Source of the DNA: Kineosporia babensis
Lineage (GTDB): Bacteria; Actinomycetota; Actinomycetes; Actinomycetales; Kineosporiaceae
Reading direction: 5' to 3'
DNA length: 64,000 bases
NCBI RefSeq assembly: GCF_021129305.1
Contig: NZ_JAJOMB010000004.1
Coordinates: forward strand, 1-64,000
Shown: one piece after another, positions 1-7,586 of the stretch
Layout: each line of letters starts with the position of its first letter
How positions within the stretch are numbered: position 1 is the stretch's first letter
The notes under the pieces: model-generated
Seen by the model: only the letters and a program-made list of their open reading frames with translations
Told to the model about the DNA's origin: nothing
Databases searched by the model: none
Translations under genes and position numbers: made by a program

Positions 1-450
1 GCCCATGAAGACGTGACGGATCCAATGCCTGCAGGCCGCGCGGAACGCAATTCCTGATGCGGTGCAGATAGGCGATCGCTGGCATTTGCGGCACAACCTC
101 GATGGCCACGTCGAGAAAGTAGCCAAACACGACTTCGGCACCGGTGAAAAACACGTCCGAAGAACAACTTCAACATTCTCAGGGGTGTGGAAGCGACCTC
201 GCAAGAAGGGGTACTGAACAAGCCGGCAACGAGCAGCATCGTCGCAGCGGGTCCCATGGCCGGGCTCGACGCGCGGCATCAAGAACGGTGGCACACTGTC
301 CATGACCTGCTCGATCAGAAGCTCTCGCTGAGCGAGGCCATGCGTCGCACCAGCCTGCCCCGAGGCACGGTTAGGGGTCTTCGCCCGCGCCGCCCCGCCC
401 GCGGCCCTCGATCTGGCCTCGGCAGGATCTCAAACAAGCACTGCGAATTC
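1..450 (+). pseudogene. ISL3-family transposase remnant (frameshifted)
   Basis: Two plus-strand frames carry fragments that read like an ISL3-family DDE transposase. The first, from about position 26, contains AIPDAVQIGDRWHLRHNL, which resembles the conserved D-R-W-H-L block of the ISL3 catalytic core, and ends at a stop near 217. The second, from 187, has RHQERWHTVHDLLDQ followed by a helix-turn-helix-like LSEAMRRTSLPRGTVRGL, typical of the region downstream of that core. The frames do not join, and similarity fades after about 380, so the gene is dead and also cut by the window edge. The family assignment is from motif recognition only. No terminal inverted repeats are visible in the window. 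Confidence 0.6.
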
Positions 451-584
451 CTGCCCCAGGAATGGACTTCGATCATACGAACGCCTCCCTTCTCCTGGAC
501 CTGATCCATGATCACCGAACCTGCGCCAGAGTCAGTTTTCAGGAGGCTGGGACACCCCGAGCTGAGCAGTCCGCTCATGCAGCA

Positions 585-2195
585 TCAGATATCGGGTGGG
601 CTGCTGTAGCGTTCGCGCGCTGTGCGGACGAACTTGCCCTGAGACCAGCGGTATGTTCCTGTGACCCACCAGGTTGGGCAGCAGGTTGGTTCACCTGGGC
701 CCCAGGTAGCGCCTTCCACGGTTACCTCATCCTGGCCAAACCGCACATCGCTGTCGGCCAGGATGATGTCCGTGTTGGGGCCGATGTTCAGTAGCAGCTT
801 CAGCCGTGTCGGGGCGGCGGCACCGTCGAAGATCATGGTGTGTTGCGGCCAGGTGGATGCCCCAGTGATGCATCGAGCCTGGACCACAAGGTCAGCCTGC
901 CCGTCGCCGGTGAGGTCTTTGATCAGAAGGTCTTCGGTCGGGTCTGGGATGACGTCCTTGAGCTGGGAGTCCTCCCAGAAATCGCTGGCGCAGTCCGTAA
1001 TGTAAGCCCCCAACTCGTCCCACCAGTCCACCTGACGCGCGGTCCTCCAGGTCCAGCCCTCTTGCTGCTCGACTCTTGCTAGTTCGTGGCATTTGCGCGT
1101 ACTTTCGCAGAGGGTCGCCGACTGATCGCCGACACTGAGCTGCACCCTAGTCGTGGACTTCTTGCCAGACGCGTCACATCGCCGAGCAATTCCGGTGTAA
1201 AACGTGGTGTTCGTGGCTTCGCCAGCTGGGATGAATGATGGGCGTTCGTAAACCTCGGAGACATTCAGCGCCGAGGTGTAGTCAACGAACTCAAGGCATC
1301 CACTGGGGCCAGGGTCGCGCACGTAGGCCCCGAAGGTTCCCTTGATCGCTTTCCCACCCAGCCCATTGTCCGCGAAGGTGATGACGTAGTCCGGCTGTTC
1401 CTTATCTACCCATGCCTCGCCTAGGAGCGTCGGCGGGGGCGCTACCTCGATGAGGGCAGCCTCAGGCAGGTCTGGGATCGTGATGTGTTGGAGGAGCTTG
1501 TGCAACTGCTGGGCATCGTTCACGAACTGAAGGCTGATCGGTGTCGTGGACGTGGAGGAATCGGCAACATCGGATGTCAACGAGGTACGTTCGCTTGGGG
1601 GGACTTGGTATCCCACGATGCGGAGCCGTAAATCCACCTTGGCCTGCTTGGCAAGACGTTCAACCTCGTGCAGGCCGACTTTATCGTTGCAGGCGTCCGA
1701 GCCGTGGCGTGTGACCACGACGAGTTCGTTGATCTTACGTCCTCGTGGTGGAAAGTATCCCGAGAATTCCCTGACCGCAGCTTCAATTCCAGCGTTCAGC
1801 GTCGCCTGTCCACGAGGCTCGATCGCCGCGGCCGCGGCGAGGATCTGGTCCCTGTTGCCGGCCTTGGACTGCACCAGTAGTTCGCTCTCAGCCGTACCGC
1901 AACTGCCTCCGAAGCGCCTTAGCGATACGGCATCGGAGTCACCGACGTTCTGCACCGCGCCCGACAGGGCCTGCACGACGTCCTCAAGGCCAAGTCGGTT
2001 GTGCGCTTCGTCTGGCATGGAGGCGTCCAGCAGAAAGTCGATGCGGTGCTCCGGAGCGCGCATTCGGTAGCCGATGAGTCCAGCCCCGGCAAGCAGCAGC
2101 GCGAGTACGACGACGGTGGCCGTTGCACCCAGCCACCATGTGCGACGTGATCGGTGTCCAGGCGTGGACGCCACGAGCATCTGCTCGCCTGTCAC
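585..2195 (-). CDS. Membrane-anchored VWA-like protein (paralogue 1)
   Basis: 536 aa. A hydrophobic segment at residues 20-45 follows an Arg-rich N-terminus, which suggests an N-in single-pass anchor. Residues 50-240 read like a degenerate von Willebrand A fold: IDFLLDAS (metal-site DxS, third Ser missing), a GQATLNAGI segment with the usual Thr, and VVVTRHGSDAC where the usual TDG is replaced. The C-terminal half is unrecognised; residues 430-500 contain DLTGDGQADLVVQ, an FG-GAP/VCBS-like calcium-loop motif. The start overlaps the upstream paralogue's stop by 4 nt, so the two are translationally coupled. It is the last gene of a three-gene operon. Function is unknown; a conflict or signalling role is inference only. 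Confidence 0.75.
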   Translation of the reverse strand: MTGEQMLVASTPGHRSRRTWWLGATATVVVLALLLAGAGLIGYRMRAPEHRIDFLLDASMPDEAHNRLGLEDVVQALSGAVQNVGDSDAVSLRRFGGSCGTAESELLVQSKAGNRDQILAAAAAIEPRGQATLNAGIEAAVREFSGYFPPRGRKINELVVVTRHGSDACNDKVGLHEVERLAKQAKVDLRLRIVGYQVPPSERTSLTSDVADSSTSTTPISLQFVNDAQQLHKLLQHITIPDLPEAALIEVAPPPTLLGEAWVDKEQPDYVITFADNGLGGKAIKGTFGAYVRDPGPSGCLEFVDYTSALNVSEVYERPSFIPAGEATNTTFYTGIARRCDASGKKSTTRVQLSVGDQSATLCESTRKCHELARVEQQEGWTWRTARQVDWWDELGAYITDCASDFWEDSQLKDVIPDPTEDLLIKDLTGDGQADLVVQARCITGASTWPQHTMIFDGAAAPTRLKLLLNIGPNTDIILADSDVRFGQDEVTVEGATWGPGEPTCCPTWWVTGTYRWSQGKFVRTARERYSSPPDI

Positions 2196-3394
2196 GAAGT
2201 GCTCTCAGGTGCTTGAGCCCGCAACGTGCGGACCTCCGAATTGAGATCGTCCGCGTCGGAGTTGTACTCGACCGCGGCCTTCTGGAAGTCCTCGAAGGCC
2301 CGACTGAGGGGTTGCTCGCGCGCGGCCAGACGCCGCAGGGTTCGTACACTTGACACCAGCTTCTCCTGTTGCTGCCGCAGACGCCCAGCGAGAGCGCCTA
2401 TACGTTGCCCTTCGGTCGTGCTCGTACGGCTTCTCAGGTCTTCAAAGGTCAGCTTCGTCCTTTGGAGTTCCTCGGCGGCGGCGTCCAAACTGACCTCGGC
2501 GTTGTCGAGACGGCCGCCGCGGATGGACTGCGCGGCAAACTCCACCTCGGCGGCGGTCGGGTTGAGGATGTCAGCGATGTCGTTCGCGCTCCTGACCAGC
2601 GGTTCGACATTGGTGTACCAGTACAGCATCTCGTCCAGTTCGGCCGAGGTGTCGGCGTATACCGGTGGCGTGTCTCCCACGCCCTCGAACGTCTTGTTCA
2701 GTCCGGTTCGCTGGCCCCTGTCAATCTGGTACCCGACGATGCGGAACGAGATGTCGATATCCGCTGCACCGATCCGTTTTTTCAGATCTTCACTGACGAA
2801 TGCACTGTCCGGATCGCAGGCGTCGATGGCGTTGCGGGTTACAACAATGATTCGGTTGCCTAGTTGCGGCGCTACCGTCCACGGTTGCGAAAGGTCCTCG
2901 ATCGCGCCGACAATGCCTCTCTGGAGAGTGGCTGCACCGCTAAGTTCCACCGCAGATGCTATCTGCGCGATGTCACCACGGTTCTCGGTCGTAAAATCGA
3001 TGAGTCTGCGCGTGTTGCCCGAGTCGCCGCAGTTCCCGCCAAACCCTCGCAGCGCCAGAGCATCCCGATCCCCGGAGTTCGCTACCGCCGAGTTCAGGGA
3101 ACTGATGACGTCCTCGTTGGCCTGGGGAGAGGAAGCGAGGCTGGAGTCGATCACAAAGACTGTCCGGTATAGTGGCGCGAACCTGGGTAGCACCTTGGTG
3201 ATCACAGCCCACCCGCCGACGGCAACCATGGCCAACACAATCAGCAGTAGCAGAGCGATCTCCACGCTACGGGGCAGATTGATCCGGGCCAGGAACCAGT
3301 TCGTTTGACGAGCATGGTGTCCGACGATGACACCCCGGGCATGCGGCAGGGTGACGGACGGAATGAACTGTGCTTTGCGTTCCTGGGCCGCCAT
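2192..3394 (-). CDS. Membrane-anchored VWA-like protein (paralogue 2)
   Basis: About 400 aa from the ATG at 3394, which has GGTGGAG six bases upstream. The longer open frame to 3625 is rejected because it would overlap the upstream gene. One hydrophobic segment (about residues 40-65, ALLLLIVLAMVAVGGW) precedes a VWA-like domain with FVIDSS, GAATLQRGI and VVTRNAIDACD. It matches the downstream paralogue block by block, including LRxFGGxCG and FRIVGYQ, so the two arose by duplication. The C-terminal third (from about residue 250) is rich in Leu, Glu, Arg and Ala and looks coiled-coil, unlike the paralogue. The metal site is incomplete, so metal binding is uncertain. Confidence 0.72.
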   Translation of the reverse strand: MAAQERKAQFIPSVTLPHARGVIVGHHARQTNWFLARINLPRSVEIALLLLIVLAMVAVGGWAVITKVLPRFAPLYRTVFVIDSSLASSPQANEDVISSLNSAVANSGDRDALALRGFGGNCGDSGNTRRLIDFTTENRGDIAQIASAVELSGAATLQRGIVGAIEDLSQPWTVAPQLGNRIIVVTRNAIDACDPDSAFVSEDLKKRIGAADIDISFRIVGYQIDRGQRTGLNKTFEGVGDTPPVYADTSAELDEMLYWYTNVEPLVRSANDIADILNPTAAEVEFAAQSIRGGRLDNAEVSLDAAAEELQRTKLTFEDLRSRTSTTEGQRIGALAGRLRQQQEKLVSSVRTLRRLAAREQPLSRAFEDFQKAAVEYNSDADDLNSEVRTLRAQAPESTS

Positions 3395-3422
3395 CCCCAT
3401 CTCCACCCGTCCTGTATCGCAC

Positions 3423-3827
3423 TCATGAAAAGTGGTTCGTCTGGGTGCCACCTTCGCCATAGATGTTTTGTACGCCCTGGGCCCCCCGCAGATCGACCTG
3501 GGGCCAAGGTGCTCCGCCGTGGACGGCGGCGACCACCTGACCCAGGCGAGCAGCGAACTGATCATCCGTGCTGGCCGCTTCCTCAATAGCCATCTGAAGG
3601 TGTTGTTGCGTCTGCGGGGCGACAATGTCGCTGCTGGCAGCCTGAGCCTCGATACGTTTTAGGGCCGGGTCTCCAGCCAGTTTGATGGCCACGATCTCGT
3701 ACACCTTTTGGATCGCCTGATCCTGCAAGTCGTCCCAGCGTGCATCGGCTGCGCTCGCAGCGCGGCCGGTCTTGCGGACAAGCCACCCGGCGACATAACC
3801 AGCCACATACTCTATACCTGGAATCAT
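3423..3827 (-). CDS. Small protein with possible amyloid-signalling-like C-terminal tail
   Basis: 134 aa from the ATG at 3827, preceded by GAGGGGG with a short spacer. The N-terminus (MIPGIEYVAGYVAGWLV) is apolar, and the middle is an Ala/Gln-rich helical region (LAGDPALKRIEAQAAS to AARLGQVVAAVHG). This layout is known from many actinobacterial small hypothetical proteins. The last residues, VQNIYGEGGTQTNHFS, resemble the Gly/Asn/Gln-rich tails of proteins proposed as bacterial amyloid signalling motifs. It is the first gene of an operon with two VWA-like membrane proteins 29 nt downstream. That neighbourhood would fit a sensor/effector pair, but function is inferred from motif resemblance only. 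Confidence 0.65.
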   Translation of the reverse strand: MIPGIEYVAGYVAGWLVRKTGRAASAADARWDDLQDQAIQKVYEIVAIKLAGDPALKRIEAQAASSDIVAPQTQQHLQMAIEEAASTDDQFAARLGQVVAAVHGGAPWPQVDLRGAQGVQNIYGEGGTQTNHFS

Positions 3828-3863
3828 CGAGCCCCCTCGGCCAGTATCGCGAGCTTTCCACAA

Positions 3864-4414
3864 CGGAGAACAGCCGGGGCGCTTACTGGCCAGAAATATC
3901 CCTTGGTGCAGTAAACGCCACCTGTCGGTAGGTGAAAATGCCTGGCGTCAATTGCAACGTGGGACGTCAGAGTTGCTGCCAGAGGAGGATTCGTCTGATC
4001 CGTTGAACTTGGTTCTGGGATATCGGCGGAACCTGGGATCGACTGGCCCCTCGAAACGGTTCACTCCACGACCCAGTCCCGGACCGGCTTCGTCTTGGAT
4101 GACGTTTTAGCTTGAGCCCTCAACTCAATCTCCTTGACGCCACTCTGGCGATCCCGCGAGGGCTTGGCGGTCAGGCAACGGCTGTGTCGGTGCTGGTGGC
4201 GTCGGTCTGGGCGTCGGTCTGGGCGTCGCTGCTTTCGGGCCCTACGTGCGACCTCCCCGTAGGAGGGGAGGAGAGTACGCCGTGCAGCGCAAATCGCTAT
4301 GTCCAGACCGAGAACTAGAGGGGCATTTGTACTACTTGCCAGTAGGGCATGGTCCTAGCGCTACATTTGTGTATACGACGCCAGTCGAGGCGCCAGATCC
4401 TCGGGGGGATCCAG
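3864..4414. other. Intergenic stretch without recognised gene
   Basis: About 550 bases between the divergent three-gene operon and the small membrane protein. No frame shows convincing protein features. A short tandem of GGCGTCGGTCTG lies near 4200-4225. A 7-bp hairpin (CCTCCCC at 4252-4258 paired with GGGGAGG at 4265-4271) precedes the downstream gene. The minus-strand promoter of the VWA operon should lie near 3850-3950 but no clear boxes are visible. Confidence 0.5.
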
Positions 4415-4717
4415 GTGGAAGCGAACGACATAGCAACGGCAGCGCTAGCGCTGATAGCAGTTGTTGTCTCGGCGGTTGCAGCTCGCCAAGCCCGTGCAGC
4501 GGCACGACTCCAGGCTAACCAGCAGTTCAAGTTCGACGGTGCGATGTCGGCCATCGCATGGCGCGAGCAGGTACTTGACCTGCATGATCGCGGTCTATCC
4601 CCACATCAGATTCGCCGGATCATGTTGTTGGAGGACGGCGGCGAGGGCTATGAGGAGGGGAACGGCCGTATCGAAGACGTTCTCCGAGAGGTTCCTCGCT
4701 CGCCCAAGCGAGACTAA
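4415..4717 (+). CDS. Small single-pass membrane protein, unknown
   Basis: 100 aa from a GTG start at 4415, chosen because TCGGGGGG lies about eight bases upstream; an ATG at 4349 in frame is an alternative. Residues 6-22 (IATAALALIAVVVSAVAA) form one membrane segment, followed by an Ala/Arg/Gln helix. The soluble part contains WREQVLDLHDRGLSPHQIRRIMLLEDGGEGYEEGNG, which looks like a folded helical segment. I do not recognise the family. A hairpin 80 nt downstream could end its transcript. Confidence 0.5.
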   Translation: MEANDIATAALALIAVVVSAVAARQARAAARLQANQQFKFDGAMSAIAWREQVLDLHDRGLSPHQIRRIMLLEDGGEGYEEGNGRIEDVLREVPRSPKRD

Positions 4718-4795
4718 GAAATGGCAGCATTTCGGCGATCAAACTGGGCATCGCGGGTAGCGGCGAGATCAACGCTCGGGTTCTTCTAAGCCAAA

Positions 4796-4821
4796 CGCCC
4801 AGACCGGCCAGGGTCTGGGCG
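4796..4821. terminator. Hairpin, probable terminator
   Basis: Perfect 10-bp stem CGCCCAGACC / GGTCTGGGCG with a 6-base loop, about 80 nt after the small membrane protein gene. No U-tract, as is usual for GC-rich actinobacteria. Confidence 0.5.
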
Positions 4822-4954
4822 ATTTGGGCGATGCGGGCTGCTGGCCCGTCGGCGCCGTTGGAAGTGAAGCACCCTGGGTCTGATGGAGGCTCGGTTCAGG
4901 CAACCTCGGAGGTCGATGGTGTCACCGAGGGCCTGGGTGATCGGCACCAGTGGC

Positions 4955-5305
4955 CCCTGTGCCCGCTGGGCGCCTTCCACGTCCTGCCCTACCAGCAGGT
5001 GGAGTTCGTAGACGGGCGGATCCTGGTCACCTGTCTGCGCGGAGTTTGTGAACCCGATCGTGCGGTACCGGGTGGGCGATCGCGGCGAGGCAAGGGAGTG
5101 CCTGTGAGGCGCCCCGCGCGGTTTCGCCGTGAACGACTGCGACGACGAGCAGATCAAGTTCCTGTCGATCCTGTTCTACCCGGACGAGCCGCACCAGGCC
5201 GCGCTCAGCCACCCGGCCGCCCAGCAGGCCCAGATCGTGCTCCGCCAGTTCGGCACACCCGGCGAGAGTATGGAACTGCAGGTAGTGACCGACACATCCG
5301 CAGGC
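4955..5305 (+). pseudogene. PaaK-like CoA ligase C-terminal remnant
   Basis: The frame through 5042-5300 reads NPIVRYRVGDRGEA, then an in-frame TGA at 5105, then FAVNDCDDEQIKFLSILFYP and a tail ending near LQVVTD. This parallels the C-terminal part of phenylacetate-CoA ligase-type enzymes: compare [10 protein letters not shown] and [13 protein letters not shown] in the intact homologue at 46445-47731. The upstream piece (LPYQQVEFVDGRILVTCLRG, 4990-5045) is in a different frame. So at least one frameshift and one nonsense change are present. The TGA may replace a TGC of a Cys-x-Cys pair. Only the C-terminal third remains. The assignment is motif-based and moderate. Confidence 0.42.
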
Positions 5306-5309
5306 CCCG

Positions 5310-5954
5310 AGCCAGCAGCGGTATCGGCGCCCGCATCGCCCTCGGCCTGGCCGCCGACCAGGCCGACCTCACCCTGATCACACGTCGTCAGGAGCTTGTG
5401 GACGAGGTGGCCGGCCAGGCGCGCGGCCGGTCCGCTTCGGTCACCTCGGTGACTGCGGACCTCGCAGCCCCCGGCGACGCGCTGACGGACGCTGCCGCAG
5501 GTGGCCGCTACGACGTGATCGTGGCCGCGTCCTCGGCCAAAGCGGCGATCGGGCCGCAGGTTCCAGCCTGCCTGGAAGGCCTGGCCTGGGCAGCCTGGCA
5601 CTGGGGGCCAACTTCCGGGCTAACGTCCTGACCGCAGTCACCCTGATCGAGGGGCTACGCGAACTGGACGCCGTGGCTGAGGGAGCCAGCATCGTCCTGT
5701 TCAGCTCGATCGCCGCCCACCGGGGCTCGGGCCAGGTCAACGTGGTGGCTCCCGGCTACATCGCCGAGACCGAGATCTTCCAGGGCTCCATGTCCTCGGC
5801 CCGGCACGACACCCTGGTCGGGCAGACTCTCACCGGGCGAGCCGGACTACCGAGGGATGTCTCGCAGACCGTGCGCTGGCTGGCTTCCCCCACCACCCGG
5901 CACGTCAGCGAGCAGATAATCCAGGTCAACGGAGGCGCGTCACTGGGGCACTGA
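5310..5954 (+). pseudogene. SDR oxidoreductase remnant lacking its catalytic Tyr/Lys
   Basis: The first frame (about 5310-5610) carries SSGIGARIALGLA, the Rossmann glycine motif of short-chain dehydrogenases, and an acidic VTADLAAP strand. The sequence then continues in another frame (about 5605-5954) with LGANFRANVLTAVTL, GASIVLFSSIAAHRGSG and VNVVAPGYIAETE, ending VNGGASLGH, a typical SDR C-terminus. Between SSIAAHRGSG and VNVVAPGYI about 25 residues are missing, including the YxxxK catalytic pair. The frameshift plus the deletion make this a dead gene. It directly follows the PaaK-like remnant, so both may come from one lost biosynthetic operon. Confidence 0.7.
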
Positions 5955-6609
5955 CCACCCAGAAGCGGAAAAGGGCGGCGGCGGATCAGTACCACCCCTT
6001 TCTGCTGATACGAACCTCGGCCCGCATCGCGCTGAAAGTGTTCGCTCGTCTGGTTGCCACCGGTCACACCGGCAAGACATCTCTGGTCAGCGCTCGTCCG
6101 ACCGAACTCGAGATCCAGGCCGGTCAGTGCAACGAGGACCGCTGACGGCTGACTACCGCGCCGCTCGACGAGAACGAGGAAAGACCGGTCCGAAGCCGGC
6201 GGCCTCCGGTAGGGACCCGGAGACCACCAACAAGCGGTCTACCAGGCGATCAACCCGACCAGCAGTGCGCTGCCGCCGGGCAGGAGCCAGTACCAGCCGA
6301 AACCTGTCCCGTTGTGCACCCCCTACTGCCAGGCGGAAACGCTGCTCAGAGCCGCCGCAATGATGATCGTGGCGGCGGGGACAGCGAAGATGCGTAAGGT
6401 GAGCAGTCGACGGCGGCGTAGGAGCGCGCCGATGTCGACCATTGTGATCGGTATCTTCGCTATGTCCGGATCGCGGGCGGCTGGCTCGTGCTGTTCCGGT
6501 GGAATTCTCTGTCACGGGCCGTCAATCGAGAATTTCCGGACCGCTCAGGGTGCACTCGATGGCAGGACCAGGATCGATACCGGCCAGATGATGACCATCG
6601 ATTTGTACC
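5955..6609. other. Degenerate intergenic region with a possible small membrane protein remnant
   Basis: No intact gene is convincing here. On the minus strand a 39-codon frame (6442 down to 6323) encodes a basic, hydrophobic peptide (RRRRLLTLRIFAVPAATIIIAAAL), and just beyond its stop the same region continues with GFGWYWLLPGGSALLVGLIAW, another membrane-like segment. This looks like a broken small membrane protein gene. The left part contains one copy of the ~78 bp repeat. Confidence 0.35.
6083..6161 (+). repeat. ~79 bp dispersed repeat, copy 1
   Basis: Matches 11857-11934 over its whole length with a few differences and a 1-base gap. Shared stretches include GCGCTCGTCCGACCGAA and GACGGCTGACTACCGCGC. 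On the minus strand both copies encode the same ending, AVVSRQRS(S/P)LH then stop, which is the C-terminus of the intact YesL-like gene at copy 2. Copy 1 therefore looks like a detached 3' end plus downstream DNA of such a gene. Confidence 0.75.
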
Positions 6610-7484
6610 TCAAGATCGAGCTGATCGAATGGCCAACGGAAAAGTGGTGCCGGTCAGTTCCTCGGACCTGGACCACAGCTCACGGGCCAGGTCCCGATCC
6701 TGCGCGGCCTTGGAACGCTCGCTGATTGCGGGCTCGCCGCGAGCCTGCAGGAAACCGCTTGGGGAGATGTAGCTGTCGCCCGGAAGATCCGCCGTGGCCG
6801 CGTAGAGGGTCGTGGCGGCGCCGCCCTCGGTGGTCTGTGCGAAAGGGCTCAGCAGCATGTTCATCAGGCGGCTACCGAGCCCGCTCTGGTTTTGGAGCAG
6901 GTTCGTCGAGGCCAGGCCCGGGTTGGCGGCGGTGGCGATGACTGAGGACCCGGCGGTGCTCAGGCGGCGCTGGAGCTCGGCGGTGAAGAGCATGTTGGCC
7001 AGCTTGGACTGGGCGTAGGCCGGGAAAGGACGGTAGGGACGGCGTTCCCAGTTGGGGTCGTCGAGATCCAGTTTTCCGGCCGTGTGCCCGCCCGCGGCGA
7101 CCGTGACCACTCGTCCCTGGATCTTCGGCAGCAACAGGTTGGTCAGGGCGAAGTGGCCCAGGTGGTTGATCCCGAACTGCAGTTCGAATCCGTCAGCGGT
7201 CCGGCCCAGGGGCGGCATCATCACGCCGGCGTTGTTGATCAGCAGGTCGACGGGGTCGCCGAGCAGCTCCGCGAACTGTCGTACCGATGCCAGGTCGGCC
7301 AGGTCGAGCCGGCGGACTTCGGCCCGGCTGCCCATCTCGACCGCAGCGGCGCGGCCCTGGACGGATCGCGGACGGCGAGGATCACCCTCGCGCCTCGCGA
7401 GGCCAGGGAACGGGCGGTGGCGCGGCCGATGCCGCTGTTGGATCCGGTGATCACTGCCGTGCGTCCGGCCAGGGAATCTGTCAT
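6610..7484 (-). pseudogene. SDR family oxidoreductase with one apparent frameshift
   Basis: Two overlapping frames together give one complete SDR. The first (7484 to about 7345) has the N-terminal TGSNSGIG cofactor motif. The second (about 7345 to 6610) has NNAG, INHLGHFALTNLLLP, a YAQSKLAN catalytic Tyr/Lys pair and NPGLAST. The protein reads like the retinol-dehydrogenase-like or WW-domain-oxidoreductase-like subgroup common in actinomycetes. The frames join within RDPSRGRAAAVEMGSR near 7340-7350, as if one G were missing from a GGG run. This could be a true mutation or a sequencing error, since the rest is well conserved. It is divergent from the XRE regulator and shares a promoter-like box with the aldo/keto reductase. 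Confidence 0.8.
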
Positions 7485-7514
7485 GAGCTCAGCTTCGGCC
7501 GGGCTCGCGAGCCG

Positions 7515-7553
7515 GACCAGTACCCGCAGCTACGGTAGGAATGGCATTACCAG
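7515..7553 (-). promoter_or_regulatory. Promoter-like box upstream of the SDR gene
   Basis: Read on the minus strand this element contains GGTAA, then TTCCTACCGTAG, then GTACTGGTCC, ending about 30 nt before the SDR start. Nearly the same element, with the same spacing to the start codon, lies before the aldo/keto reductase at 8421-8458. The core CTACGGTAG is itself palindromic. It is a likely binding site of the XRE regulator encoded between the two. Confidence 0.6.
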
Positions 7554-7586
7554 GAGAACTGCCGGTGCGCGCCGCATCATGGGGGC

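Noticed and set aside
2192-3625. 477-residue version of the second VWA-like protein
   Set aside because: Its first 77 residues overlap the upstream gene out of frame and lack a ribosome site; the ATG at 3394 is better.
4190-4235. Short tandem of GGCGTCGGTCTG
   Set aside because: Only two copies; no wider structure.
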